Shown here: positions 1 through 11,395 of the stretch, piece after piece
Position numbering within the stretch: the first letter of the stretch is position 1
Layout: every line of letters begins with the position of its first letter
From: Nephromyces sp. MM_2019
Lineage: Eukaryota; Apicomplexa; Aconoidasida; Nephromycida
Assembly: GCA_015657535.1 (NCBI GenBank)
Contig: JADHZB010001198.1
Span: 10,991-66,078, forward strand
Reading direction: 5' to 3'
DNA length: 55,088 nucleotides
The notes under the pieces: model-generated
The model's input: the letters and a program-made list of their open reading frames with translations, nothing else
What the model was told of the DNA's origin: nothing
Database searches by the model: none
Program-made: the position numbers and the translations under genes

Positions 1-103
1 CACACCAATCACCCCCACACACCCCTGATCCACACCACTAACCACCCCCACACACTCAATCAATACCAATTACCCCCAAACACCCCCAATCACCCCAACA
101 CAC
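1..103 (-). repeat. CA/C-rich degenerate repeat at the start of the left-edge gene's intron
   Basis: Plus strand reads as imperfect copies of CACCCCCACACACTCAATC and CCAATTACCCCCAAACACC. On the sense (minus) strand this is GGGGGTGT/GGTGATT-rich sequence directly after the splice donor. The same donor-proximal GT-rich repeat arrangement recurs at other introns in this window. Confidence 0.6.
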
Positions 104-609
104 CCGTCATCATATAGCTGCCTCATCAAAATCTCATAGAAGCTGATCTTCAAAGCAGGAAGCTTCAGAGTAGAAACCTCATTACTATCAACAACTTCCT
201 TAGGTTGAGAGTTTAGCCCTTCCCCACCTCCTTCCTGGTTATTAGGCACACAGTTTGGAGGCAAAGTCTTTCCATTCTGTAGGGAGGAAGCTCCCACTCC
301 GTGTTCTGAAGAGACATCATCACCATAAACTTGGTTAGAGGTTTTCAATGAAGAGGAAGCCATCGTGGGGCCAGGCTTGTTAGCTACTTGGGAGGAGAGT
401 GAAGGCGCAGCTGCAGAGGTTGATGAGGGTAGGCTAGAGGGGGGGGTATTCGACAGGAGAGAAGCGGGAGAAGCAGGAGGATCCCCTGAAGGGGGGAGGC
501 TTGTGCTTGTAGCTGAAGGTGCTGGCGAATCAGACCATCCCTTCTGAGCAGCATCGATTCCGGGTGAAGACGTGGAAAGAGGGGGGCTAGAATCAACGAG
601 TTTCTCCAT
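104..609 (-). CDS. First exon of a minus-strand gene cut by the left edge; possible CstF-50/LisH-like N-terminus
   Basis: The exon opens with ATG at 609 (context GTAGACATGG); the same frame upstream has no other Met before a TAG, so this start is well placed. It encodes about 168 residues. Most is a disordered Ser/Pro/Ala-rich leader. The last part turns into ordered sequence, KISFYEILMRQLYDDG, an amphipathic helix pattern. The exon ends at a GT donor (103-102, GG|GTGTGTTG, phase 2), followed by GT-rich intron sequence. The helix resembles the N-terminal dimerisation segment of cleavage stimulation factor CstF-50 (pattern L..I..QL..DG) or a LisH-type helix, but this is only a short match; the WD40 repeats that would decide it lie outside the window. 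The identity is therefore a weak suggestion, while the exon itself is reasonably supported by its clean start, composition shift and donor. Confidence 0.6.
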
Positions 610-3600
610 GTCTACAATATGGCGGTGTGGGCTTCTGCATACTATGGAATGCTATAAGAGGAGGGAGGAAGAGCTTATGGAAGGGCTTTTCCCAAGGCGG
701 AGCTTCAAGAGTTTGGAGGGCAAGAAGCGTAGAGCTATGTTAGCTATGCATCTTATCACTATTGTAAGCATCTCAAAAGCTTTGTGGTTGAAGGGAAGCA
801 GCTAGCATTGGGATTAGGAGCTTGTTTTCGCATTCAAGAGATCATAGATTTAGGTTTAAAACAATATGTGTGGGGGTTAGGAGGGTGTTGGTGGGTATGT
901 GTGTGTGGGTGCGTATTCGGTGTGCGTGTTGGTGGGTACGTGTGGGTGTGCGCTAATGGGTGTTTGTTTGTGAGTTGGCACTTGTGTGTTTACATGTGTG
1001 TGTGAGCTGGTGTGTACCTGGGATTGCGTGTGTGCGCTGGTATATTTTTATACCTGTGAATTGGTGTACGTTGGTGTGTGCACCTGTGCTTATATCTGCA
1101 TTTTCATGTGTGTGCGTGTATTCATCAAACGGATAGTAAACAGAAATGAACCACTTCCGTTACATAATCGCTGTTACCTTCTTCAATCCATACAAAACTG
1201 TAGCACATCCAAAAAAAAAAGCGCTTTCTCTATCACTTAGAAAGCGTTCTCCCGCATACTGGGACCATGAGATACTCCTGTGCAAAACTTTGTGTATGTG
1301 TGTGCGTGTGCACGTGTGTGAGTCATTTTTCGTAAATCTTGCCTCTACAGTTGAAAGCCCTGGAAGCACAGAACACCCACAAATAATAAGTTAGCTCATA
1401 CTAACGTGGAGTTAGAGTAAAACCATCGCCGTTTTATCGCAATCCAAAGAAGAGGAAATGCCCCTTCACAATAGGAAGAGGTTTGGGTGCAGATCTAACG
1501 GTGTGCATCAATCTTTCAGTATACACATACACTGCTTTCTCATAAGATCGCGGCTTTTTTGCCAAAATATATCTTCAAAGCAGGTGTTCACCTCTAAAGA
1601 GCAGTTTTCTCTCGAGTGGCACTGAAGCCTTAAATGCAAGAACACCCAAAACGGCAGCTTAGCCTCTCTAGACTGCTTGAGATCAGCCCTTAAAAAGCTC
1701 GCAGAGCACCGAAACTCGCACACGAGTGTGCATACATACACAAAACCTGCAAACTTGAAGCAAAGCAGATCATGTAGTCCTCTCTTCAGCGGAAAGAGAT
1801 TTCATCTTCAAATTGGGGTGTACGTACACTGAGGGCCCTATAGGAGATCACATATACTTTTCGTAATTTATATCTCCACTTTGAGTGTAAACACACACGG
1901 GTTAACGTAGCTGCAAAGGTAGGTTGTATAGTCGCCGTAGGTTTCTCCTTCTCCTTTACATAATAAGTACGGAAAGAAAAAAATTAGAGAAGTTATGATG
2001 AGCCACTCTCGGATGAAAAGGCTATCGCAGGTGAAGGAGGGAACGATGAGACTTTGCAGACATGGAAGCTGCTCAAACCATGAATAATTCAGTTCGTTCC
2101 AGATCATGCGCTTCTAAATTTGGGAGAATACACGTGAATACTCATAGAAGTATATTTTACGCTTCTAGGTACAATCAAAATCTTCAAACTCCATCAGCCA
2201 GGAGTATTAACATCCAAAATCTTAAAAAAAAAGTGTATATACACTGAAAAATGTGCCAAAACAAGAAAATTATATTTAAAAACGAAAGAAAGGAGGCTGA
2301 TTGAAGCCTTAAAATCCTTGATTGTGCAAAGTCTACTTGTAAGGCAATACGTAGGGAAAGAGAGTCAGTTGAGCCAACTACTAATAGAGCTTGTTAAGTA
2401 ACGATCACGTGAGGTTGGACAAGTAAACATTGAGATTTTCTAGAAAAAAACCAAAGTTAATAACTTGCCCACAAAAAAGCAGCTGCACACAAGCATCTTG
2501 TGTGTGCAGGAGAGAAGAAATGGCTTCAATTCTTCAAACAGTGTGTGCCCAGCTAAGAATCAATGATTTTAACACTTGCACAGTGTGCGCACAGGTGAGG
2601 ATCAATCTTTTCAAGCACATCCAAGCCCAGAAAAAAGAGAAAAATCTCTTAAAAATAACTCTTAATGCAATAAAGACGTTTTTCCTTCCTTCTTCATAGA
2701 GTAAAACAAACTACCCACAGCAATCTTCAAGAGAGGAAAAACGTAGCTCAAGCATTGAAACGGTGATAGAAGCAGAGAGACCGGCTAAACAAGCAGAGAA
2801 TAAAAAAGAACAAGAAATGGCAGCGCGTAGAGATTGCCATAAAGTGTGAAATCGAAAGCAGAGAAAGATGAGGATGGCCAATAACAAGGAGCGCAAAAGG
2901 GCGGCAGAAATCTTCACATTGAGCTTGAAGAAGGGAGGTTGAGCAGTAGAAGTCATGGAAATGATGAAAGTAGCCAAAAAGGAGAGCCAAAAACTGTTTT
3001 CGGCGGATAAATGATACCTTTAGAAGGAGGAAACTACAAAAAATAAGCAAAAATAGCATCATAAATATAGAGAAGAAGATTTTGAGAAACATGAAGAAGA
3101 AGCAGATTTAGAGTAACATGAAGAAGAAGATATCTAATAAAATAGAAATTATCATTTTGAAAGAGCAGAATTTTGATTGCAAAGGAGGAAATTTTGTGGC
3201 TTTTTAGATTGCTTTGGATTTTAACAAGCGCTTTACAGTCAAATGCCAACAATCCAGTATATTTTGGGAAAACAGTGTAAACCCCCTTCTTAAAACTTAC
3301 CTACTGTGTGTCGGAATTAGAAGCAGATTAGAGTGTAGTGAAGACATGGAATGTGAAGACTAGCAAAACTTAGAAAAAGTGCAAAAGAAGAATCGCCTCT
3401 AGTATGAAGAAGGAAAAAGTTTAGTGGTATTTCTGTGTGTTTCGGGAGAATTTTGGTTATGTGTGCTTGATTTTTTTTGGAGGTATTGGGGTGTTTCTAT
3501 GCCTTCTACACGCACACAAGCTGAGAAGGTATATAACAACTAGCAGCTGAGATAAGGGGAATGACGAAGTTTGTTTTGAGATTTTTTACGTGAAAGCGTG

Positions 3601-5140
3601 GCGTCAAGAACATGAGGAGCAAGTGTGTGTGTGCTGCCTTAAAGGGGTGTTGATGAGGCGATGCAATCAGGAAGTATGCGATTGAGTTGGCACCGATGAA
3701 CCCTGTGTGTGTGTGTGTGTGCGTGTGCTAGCATGCAGAGTGAATCAGAAATTTTGGTGAGCTGAAAAGTGTGTGTGTGGGTAAGTACCAATCATAGTCT
3801 AGAAGATGTGGTGTTCGCTAGTATTCCTCTTGTGTATGTGTTGTGTAAATTATTTAGCCTAGTCTGGAAGATGTGGTGTTTGCTAATGTCCCTCTTGTGT
3901 GTGTGTGTGCAGGTTATTCGCCAGCTTGGAAGATATGTTTGCTAGTATCCCTTTTGTGCCTATTTGAGCCTGTGTGCGCGTGTGCATATGCATGTTATTT
4001 ATCATAGTCTGGGAGATGCGCTATTTGCTAGTGTCCCTGCTTTTCGTGTGCACATTTACATGCTTATGGAGAGGATTTGGAGTTTCTATATATAAAAATT
4101 CATGGTTTGCATGGAGATTCGCATATTCTCAGCATATCTTCCTCAGTAGCTGCTAAACGAAGGTCGCAAAAGATTTAATAGACGGAAGCTACAGAGTGCC
4201 TTTGCTAATTTCTGGGGCAGCTATTTGCTACTCTATTGCCTGCCATGGTGGTAATCTAGCAAACTCTGTAGAACTATAGGCAAAGCTTTTATGTATCTCT
4301 AACGGCGTGTGTTACAGCATCCCATAGTTACTAGCTCTTTTAATGCAAAAAGAAGATAATTTGTGTGTGTGGATTTAGAAGCTTCTATTCACTTTATATA
4401 TCCTTCTCTTCATATACAGCTTAAACCGCTCTGATGAGTTTCTAGGTTAACTTGTATATGTAGTCAAATTCTCACTCGAAATTTTTTCAAACTGTTTAGC
4501 GTAGAGCTTGAGATAGGAAACGAAAGAAAGTGCAGACTGAGGGGTGTGCAGCTTATGGGAAGAAATTTGATTTCTTCAGTAGCCTAGAGAATATTCATTA
4601 AAGTTTCTTTGAAACTCTCATTGGCAAAATGGAATGCCTCTTCTTATTGAGGTGGTTTTATTCTATTCTCCGTCTGCTCACTGAAAGCGCAGCCGCGACG
4701 AACCATGCGGAGTGAATTAAGCATTTTAGAGTTTTTTATAGAATATCATTCATCAATAATGTGTGTGTTTTAAATCAGACTTGCTCTCCATTGCATATAC
4801 ACTGTGATCTATCAATAATTTGTGCGCGTATGTGAAATGGCTCGAGCATAGGTCTCTCATTATAAAATTATCCCCCTAGCTTTGGCCTTACATACTTATA
4901 CATGTAGTATCTAGAGAATTCATATGCGTATTAAAGCCTTTTTTCATAACGTAATGTTTGTAAAAGAAGGCAAATATGCCGCAATTTGATGATTATAAAA
5001 CGCCAAAGAGGTTCCTACACAAAAGGTAGCATGCGAGCACCTCGTTTGCCTGCAGAAATGTTTCTGGTTCGCAGCGAAATGACGCTCTATTTTGGAAGCT
5101 TTTCATGTTATTGCTCAATTAGATTCCGATTGCTACAAAG
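610..5140. other. Long intergenic or intronic stretch, GT-rich, no convincing gene
   Basis: No open frame here has splice-site support on both sides. The stretch 643-780 on the plus strand has a short charged frame ending near a GTAAGC, and 745-870 has another open frame before GTGTGTGG, but they lie directly upstream of the minus-strand start at 609 and are probably its 5' leader or promoter region. 850-1110, 1280-1320, 3690-3720 and 3890-3910 are GT/TG microsatellite-like. The rest is AT-rich with scattered stops in all frames. Confidence 0.5.
3795..4045 (+). repeat. Tandem repeat, about 65-85 bases per unit, four degenerate copies
   Basis: Four successive copies begin at about 3795, 3861, 3922 and 4007. 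Each carries the core TAGTCTGGAAGATGTGGTG followed by TTGCTAGTGTCCCTCTTG and then a GTGTGTG block of variable length and a TTATTTA segment. The copy length varies mostly in the GT block, so it is a minisatellite with an embedded microsatellite. No coding frame runs through it. Confidence 0.75.
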
Positions 5141-5144
5141 GAGG

Positions 5145-5366
5145 GGTAGGTGTGGAAGAAGTAGCGTGTGTTACTAGAAAAGGGGCAGGTGTGGAAGAAG
5201 CAGCATGTGTTGTTAAAACTGAGCAGATTCGGAAGAATTCGTGTGTTGCTAGAAATGAGCAGATTCGGAGGAACTCGTGTATGCCGTTAAAATTAAGTAT
5301 CTGCGTAAGAAGTAGTGTGCTTTGTTAAAACTGAGTAGCTGCGGAAGAAGTATTAGTGCATGTTGT
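5145..5366 (+). repeat. Degenerate minisatellite, about 45-base unit, about five copies
   Basis: Copies share GGAAGAAGTAGCGTGTGTT followed by a GTTAAAACTGAGCAG-like segment. The first four copies stay in one open frame and would encode a repeating 15-residue pattern (VEEVACV..., EQIRKNSCV, EQIRRNSCM), after which the frame is lost. I treat it as a non-coding repeat that happens to be a multiple of three, because no splice sites or start flank it. Confidence 0.65.
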
Positions 5367-6050
5367 AAAAACAGAGCAACCCCCACAAACTAGTCTCTAC
5401 TGCCAATTCACAACACACCAAAAAAAACATATACTTCTACCCTAGGTAAAACTTGCTTCAAATCCATCTACGCAGCAGAAATCTCCTTACAATCGTAATC
5501 TTTCTATTAGGACTTCTCGAGGATTTCACCTCCTTATATATGACCGTTCACCAACTTTAGCAAAAACCGTGTCTTCTCGTGCAACACATAGGCAGCAAGA
5601 TTCCCCACTTTGGGAATTTCAGAAACTAGGTAATACCATAGCCACCGCGTGCCCGCAGTAAAATATACGGACAGGTACCAACCACTAGTTGAGAATTATC
5701 CAGTATTTTGACCTAAGTTTCAGATAATGACCTTTTCACTAAAGATAACAAACAAATGGGGTATACCCAGAGAACACACAGTAAAACCATCTAATCTACC
5801 CCATAATCTAGGGTCAAAGCTGATCACCATTTTGTTACATTCGCAGTACCAACACCAAGAGCAGGAAAATCAACAACTTATAAATCGAAATATCCAACCC
5901 TCATAAATTTGTGTAGTACTTTCCCCCTGCTTCATATAACAACTTAAAGAATATTCTAGCGCTGAGGTCGACGGCATAATCACCCCCGAAAGGTAAGCCT
6001 CTAGTGAGATGCAATGAGAATTGCTCGTGTTTCCTGCTCTACTAACTTAC
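5367..6050. other. No gene seen
   Basis: AT-rich sequence with stops in all frames. It may be the intron or the 3' end of whatever gene owns the exon-like segments at 6051-6437 on the minus strand. Confidence 0.4.
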
Positions 6051-6169
6051 ACGGTCTTTCCATTCTACAGAAAAGAAGAGTTTATAGACAGTAAATAGCG
6101 TATTTATCAAAAGAAAAGAAGCATTGAATGCGAGGTATTGCTCTATACGATGATGGATGCGGAGATGGG
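6051..6169 (-). CDS. Candidate internal exon, minus strand, unknown protein
   Basis: A strong acceptor (CCCTTTTCATTTTTTTTAG, ending at 6170) and a canonical donor (CCGT|GTAAGT, at 6050) bracket 119 bases. One frame is open across the whole segment (acceptor phase 1, donor phase 0) and encodes about 39 residues including the hydrophobic run NASFLLINTLFTVYKLFF. A second frame is open for most of it but stops before the donor. I do not recognise the protein. Its relation to the open segment 6437-6273 just upstream is unclear, since the visible donors there have phase 2. Confidence 0.3.
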
Positions 6170-6272
6170 CTAAAAAAAATGAAAAGGGCGGCAAAAACCG
6201 CGCGAAACGAGCGATCCCTCCCTCCCTCATTGGATTATAACTGAGAATATATACTCTAATACGCTTAGATAC

Positions 6273-6437
6273 CATGCGAATGAGGTGGTATTGCCGATAC
6301 TCGAGGATGAGAATGTTTCAGTGTACCGTTTTCGTGCATCTACGTAGCGCAGAGCACACAGACTGTCATCCACTTTTGCAAAATCTGGGCGGTACGGCTG
6401 TATGGCAACCGGCATGAGCAAGAATTCAACTTCGTGA
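6273..6437 (-). CDS. Candidate exon with a kinesin-like motif, minus strand
   Basis: An acceptor (CCCGTCAATGCAG, ending 6438) opens a frame that stays open to the donor-like site CGCATG|GTATCT (6272) or the earlier ACG|GTACAC (6326). It reads VEFLLMPVAIQP, then DDSLCALRYVDARKRY. The second motif resembles the end of kinesin motor domains (pattern ETLSTLRYADRAK) preceded, as in kinesins, by a beta strand ending near a Ser/Pro-type turn. No P-loop, SSRSH or DLAGSE motif was found nearby, so the kinesin reading is weak. A chance open frame remains possible. Confidence 0.25.
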
Positions 6438-7084
6438 CTGCATTGACGGGTCAGCAAATAATGATTACATTAGGAACTAAAGACGTCTAACAACTAGCAA
6501 ATCTCCAAGATTAGCTACGAATCAATGCACGCCCACCCGCCGAAATTCCGGTTCATCCACTCTTGCAGGAAGGATGTATTCCCGGCTGAATTTCAACTAT
6601 GGAACGAGAAACCACTAACCTCATAAAAACAGCGGCTCGCTTTGCCCCTTGAAATGATAAAGACAGGAATACTCTAGGCCTTTGATGCGCGCGCAAAAGC
6701 GCGGCAACCGCCAAAAAAACCCCAAAAGGAGGAGGCAACCTTTTTCCCAACCCATCTTATCAGGTAACTTCTTTTATAAAGCGAATAGCGTTACAGTTTA
6801 TAATCGCCAGTTTAGTCCTTTCTACGAGCATTTTTTCAACAACAAATCCGATTGGATAAAATAGCAGGGTGAATTGCAACCGCGACCGGCGAAATAACAA
6901 GTCTTTTCAAGCCAAGACTTTACTGAGGCAACAAAAGCATTACAAGGGGGTTTTCGGCAAGCATCATCAGTAAGAACTTTACAGACTACGCGCAGGCTGT
7001 TCAAGCAACTCGCGAACCAAAAAATAATTTACAGCCCGAAATGCGTTGAAATTAATCAACAGGAAACTCATAAAAAGTCTACCT

Positions 7085-7137
7085 TTACATCATCAAAAGC
7101 TCCTTTAAAATCTGACCAACCTGCTTCTTGTCAATCT
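7085..7137 (-). CDS. Candidate 3'-terminal exon, minus strand
   Basis: After a pyrimidine-rich acceptor (TTTCCGTGTATAG, ending 7138) a short frame encodes IDKKQVGQILKELLMM and then stops (TAA at 7087-7085). The sequence is helix-like and protein-like, but the exon is only 53 bases and no partner exon could be fixed upstream. Function unknown. Confidence 0.22.
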
Positions 7138-8001
7138 CTATACACGGAAATAATTATAAGCTGGTGTTAGCGTGAAACTCTATGAACAAGAAAATCTAAA
7201 AAGGGTGAACTACTACCCATTCCGCTTCTCCTGGATTTCTATCTTACAGAAAGCGACAGGGAACTTTTCCTTTGTTAGAAAAGCGTCAGACAACGCAGTG
7301 GAAAAGGAATTTTATCACACACAGCCTTACGGCTTTCAAGCAGCGGAAATACCTTTCCAGCCATAAGAAACTATACTTAATCAAAAAGCACTAACGACGA
7401 GAAGACTCCGTTTTATTTGCAGCTCAAAAAGGCCATTTAAGGACAAGCCTACTACAGGCTCCCCCCTTTATTTTTGCAGAGGATCCAAGGAAAAACCAAT
7501 GAGCAGCTACGGTTTATAAACTTTCTATTTGGCACGTCTTTTCTTCTACATTAAGGTCCAGAGCTTTCCATAGGAAGACGAGGGTCACAGGTACGCCGGT
7601 CAGAAGAAGCAAAAAAAGCAGCATTAGCATCAGATTGAGTGGTGGTGGAAGTTGTGTTTCGCCATAACTATTCACACGCTGATTTATACTGTAAGTATAT
7701 ACTTTTTTTGTACAGTATATATCATGGTGGTAAAACTATGACGACTTTCAGTAATTTACAAGCATAACAAACACCATTTTGGCTACCATTTTTTCACTAT
7801 GATAGATGAGCCCGTCTTATTTGCATCAAAAACATTCTCCTTCTCTACGGAGCCAGCCCATGCTTTTTCATCGCTCTCTTTGGATTTTTTTCATTAGCAG
7901 TATATACATTATTCTAATGATATATATAGCACCTTATTCCTTTTGGGTTGAGAAAGTTGCTCCTGCCTAACCTTTACGGTTGTAACTGAGAATATAATCA
8001 G

Positions 8002-8166
8002 AGACCTAATATTCTCCCTTTCGAAATGCTATTACGAATAGTAATAGCATCGTTTGGTACTCTCAATACCATTTCTGGGAGCATCGGCGACGGCATGAAA
8101 GTGCTACTATCTCCAGTGATGGACGCTACATTGCGGAAAAAGTCCTGTCAAAGGCTTCGCAGCTGA
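8002..8166 (+). CDS. Candidate terminal exon or chance ORF, plus strand
   Basis: Following an acceptor-like TATAATCAG (7993-8001) a frame of 54 codons runs to TGA at 8164-8166. Its composition is protein-like, with SFGTLNTISGSIGDGMKVLL followed by a basic tail. No upstream partner exon was identified and no family is recognised. Confidence 0.2.
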   Translation, partial: RPNILPFEMLLRIVIASFGTLNTISGSIGDGMKVLLSPVMDATLRKKSCQRLRS

Positions 8167-8269
8167 GACATACAAGAGGTTGAAGATGCACTTTCACACT
8201 AACGACAAAAAACTTTGGAAAAAGTAGCATACAAGAAACAAGTTACTTAAAATTAGCTAAAAATAGGAA

Positions 8270-8440
8270 CTGTACACATTGCATAGGGAAGAAATGTACA
8301 CACTGCATTGGTGTAGTAGTGAAACGCACACCCACACACACACCGCATTGCTGGAGTAGTGAAACGCACACACTCTATTGATGTACTGGTGAAACGCATA
8401 CACTGCATTGATATGCTACTACAACGCACAGACACGAAAT
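8270..8440 (+). repeat. Degenerate tandem repeat, about 35-45 bases per unit, four copies
   Basis: Copies share GAAACGCACACACTGCATTG followed by ATGTACTGGT-like spacer. A CA run expands one copy. Non-coding. Confidence 0.65.
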
Positions 8441-9474
8441 CTTTAGGTGCAAACATACATGCGCAAAGCGACAATCTAGAATATGCGAAAAAGCAGCAAG
8501 AAAAAAGAAAAGAAGTTCTTTCAAGGGAGAAAATTAGTGCTCTTCATCACCTAACCATAGGCATCTGATCCACCCGCTTCCAGTCTGTAGAAAATCAAGT
8601 CATTTCATCCATCAGGAAAGCGATAGCAAGCGAAAAAACACACTCTCAGACGTGCAAAGCGATATAATATGCTGTAAAAACAGAGGAGCATCACTATAAA
8701 CACATTGAAAAACAGCCTAAAAAATTGCTTGCAGAAGACGCTGTAAAAAAGCTACATGAAAAGCACACACAGTACAAATTTATAAGCCTCTAATGTCGAA
8801 ACACTCAGTCCAGAGCTTTCGCCTATTGTAATTCACTAAATAGCAAAGCCTACAGATTCCCATGACAATGAAGCTGTACAAGAACCAGCATTTCTATCTA
8901 AATCTGCATGCCTTCTTCTGCAGGCATTCTACCCCCAAAAAGAGTTCCCCCCTTCGTACACACACACACCACCAAAAACTCCACTACTTCAAGGCAAACT
9001 AACGAGATTAACCGAAAGAAACCCCCTTAAAGCTGCTTCACCCAGCTTATCCAAAGAAACCTCTTTCCACACGCAGAGAGCAACAAAATGCAGCTAAATG
9101 CAAATCTTGCGAGCATGACTGACTTATAACCCCAAAAAACACGGCTCGACGACACCATGTTCACACATAAAAAGCTCTTCAATAAATTCCTTCATCGCAC
9201 ACACACAGTATCGCCTATAAACCTATAAAATTCCGATACTTGAAATCTCATTCCCACAAAAAAACTGGGCCCAAAACCATGCTTTTCCAAAGCTACAATG
9301 AAACACACACTTATACACTAAAAACACGTAAACACGCCTTGTACAAATGCCTCAACCCAGCAATCTCGACTTTAATGCAGAATGCGTAGTATTTGGCAGT
9401 CAATTTGATCTACGAGGTATACTATCCCCTCTCAACTCTAAACAGCCTGATAGACATTCAACACACACATGTTC
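8441..9474. other. Downstream region of the giant kinase gene, no gene seen
   Basis: AC- and A-rich sequence with short frames only. As it lies just past the kinase stop codon at 9475 (minus strand), it should contain that gene's 3' UTR and polyadenylation site; I cannot place the site. Confidence 0.45.
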
Positions 9475-11395
9475 TTATGTATTCCCATCAAAAAACCCCG
9501 AAAAACAAGCTCTTTGCTGCTCAATATTCCATGCACAATCACCTAAATGAATGTCCTTGATTATTTGCTCATCTGGATAGCTCAGCATCTCTACCACCTC
9601 CATTGCTGTAGGTCTATCCCAAGGATTGGCCCTCAAACATTCGATCAGCACATCTCTAAAGATTCCCTGCACACTATTGTCAATGATAGGCACAAGTTTG
9701 TCAGCCATTGCTAGGTCCTTGAGAGTACTATAAGGATCTTCACCTTCAGTGACATAATTCGCTAGAGGATTGCCTAAGCCCAGCATCTCATGGAACACAC
9801 ATCCCATACTCCAGATATCCCACTTTTCGTTAAGCTCCGGTAGCTTTCCTCCCTTCAAGGGATCGCATTTAAGCAGTTCAACCGGAGCATACAACCAAGT
9901 AGCCCCGCTAACCCTCGATATCTTGCCGTCAGCAGACTCTTCAGCATCGCCAAAATCACACAAGAAAATATTCCAATCAGAGTCAACAATCACATTCTCT
10001 GGCTTAATATCACGATGTATGATTTTATAGCGTTTGTTAGGGCTCTGAGAATGAAGATATTCGACCACATTAGCAAGCTGGCGCGTCATCCTCAGTCCAT
10101 TACGAGCAATGATCTTCCGTCGAATCCTAGGCTCTCCACTATACTTGATTGAGTGGAGATCGTGGCCTTTTATCAGTTGGGTAACTAACCAAACCACGCT
10201 ATTGCTCTGAACAACACACCTGTGCGGAAGTGGGAGGGAGAAGCAGTGAAGGAAAGGCGTTTGGGGGGGGGGGAGTTGGGGGGGTTAGGTGGAGGACTGA
10301 GGGGAGGGTGCTGTGGAGGGGTTAGGTGGAGGATTGAGGGGAGGGTGCTTTGGAGGGGTTAGATCGGGACCACGCTATCGCATAGAGTATCATCTGGACA
10401 GCAAGCCATGGATTAGGTGGGTAGCAAGGATGGAGGATTAGCAAGGCTACCAGAAATAATGATAAAAGACTAGCGGAGTGGGCCTAAGCAGGAGAATGCA
10501 TGAATGAAGCAGCTCTAGAGTGATTATATATAGTAAGTTCTGCAACATTAGGGAACTAGCTCAGAGCAAATTGAAGTCTAAGTGTTGAATTCAACTAAGG
10601 GGGGTTATACGTAGGCAGACTGAGTGTGTTGGAAGTAAAGTTGACACATATATACTAGCAGTCATTCGGGTGTGTATAAAAAAGGGTAACTATGACTTCC
10701 AGTAAAAGTCAAGATATAGGGTAGTGAATGAGTGCATAACACACACATAAAAAAACCAGGTACTAGGACACTAGGAAAGCAACTCTAGGAGTAGATTACT
10801 TCTTACCCTTTAAGTTTCACTATGTTTGGGTGGGAAATATTGATGAGAATCTTCCACTCATTGAGTATACGATCCAGCACTCCTTCAGGATCCAACTCCA
10901 TCATCGTTTTAACTGGTACTTTTATAGCAACCTGCACAATTCGCACACGCGATGCAGGAAAATGAGCTAACAAAACAGCATATATTCGGATGAAAATAGA
11001 GCAACACGTAGAATCACGCTCTAAACTCATTTATTTGTATGGAACACAAGGTATGGTGTGAGAGCAAGCTCTCTCTGAGCTTGAGACTTGAAGCAACACA
11101 TGCATTAAACTGAATGAATCACATTATGCACGTCATAGACAGGCAAAAAGCGTGGCTTTCTTCGGTGAGATTGACCAGCTGCACCCCCCAGGGGGCTTGA
11201 GATCAATGGAAACACAATGGCACCATCTTTCGTGTATGATACGCATTCCTATATATAGGTAGCGAAATAATGCACATTCCTCTATTACGCAAGCAAATTC
11301 CCACTCGTGAAGCTCTCTTTACCTCATCATCATCGTAGGAGCCAGTGTATACCACGCCAAAGGAGCCCTCTTCAACGCGTCTATAGTCATACACT
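9475..11395 (-). other. Protein kinase catalytic domain encoded by exons 5-7 of the giant gene
   Basis: Residue numbers refer to the seven-exon model. P-loop VEEGSFGVVYTG (about 5594-5605) lies at the end of exon 5. VAIK with catalytic Lys at about 5615 opens exon 6, followed by the helix-C Glu in NEWKIL (about 5636) and HPNIVKLKG. Exon 7 carries HRDIKPEN (catalytic Asp about 5723), DFG (about 5741), the activation segment ending LYAPVELL, KWDIWSMGC, and the conserved Arg in PWDRPT. All residues needed for catalysis are present, so it is probably active on Ser/Thr. Two departures: the first Gly of the P-loop is Glu, and the APE motif reads APV followed by Glu. The HPNIV...G pattern and short C-terminus fit TKL-type kinases best, but group assignment by eye is uncertain. 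Only about 30 residues follow the domain. Confidence 0.95.

Noticed and set aside
784..1240. Two overlapping Cys/Val/Gly-rich plus-strand ORFs
   Set aside because: They translate GT-rich repeat sequence; no start context or splice sites support them.
5092..5328. Plus-strand ORF with a 15-residue repeat
   Set aside because: Produced by a 45-base minisatellite; the later copies break the frame and no splice sites flank it.
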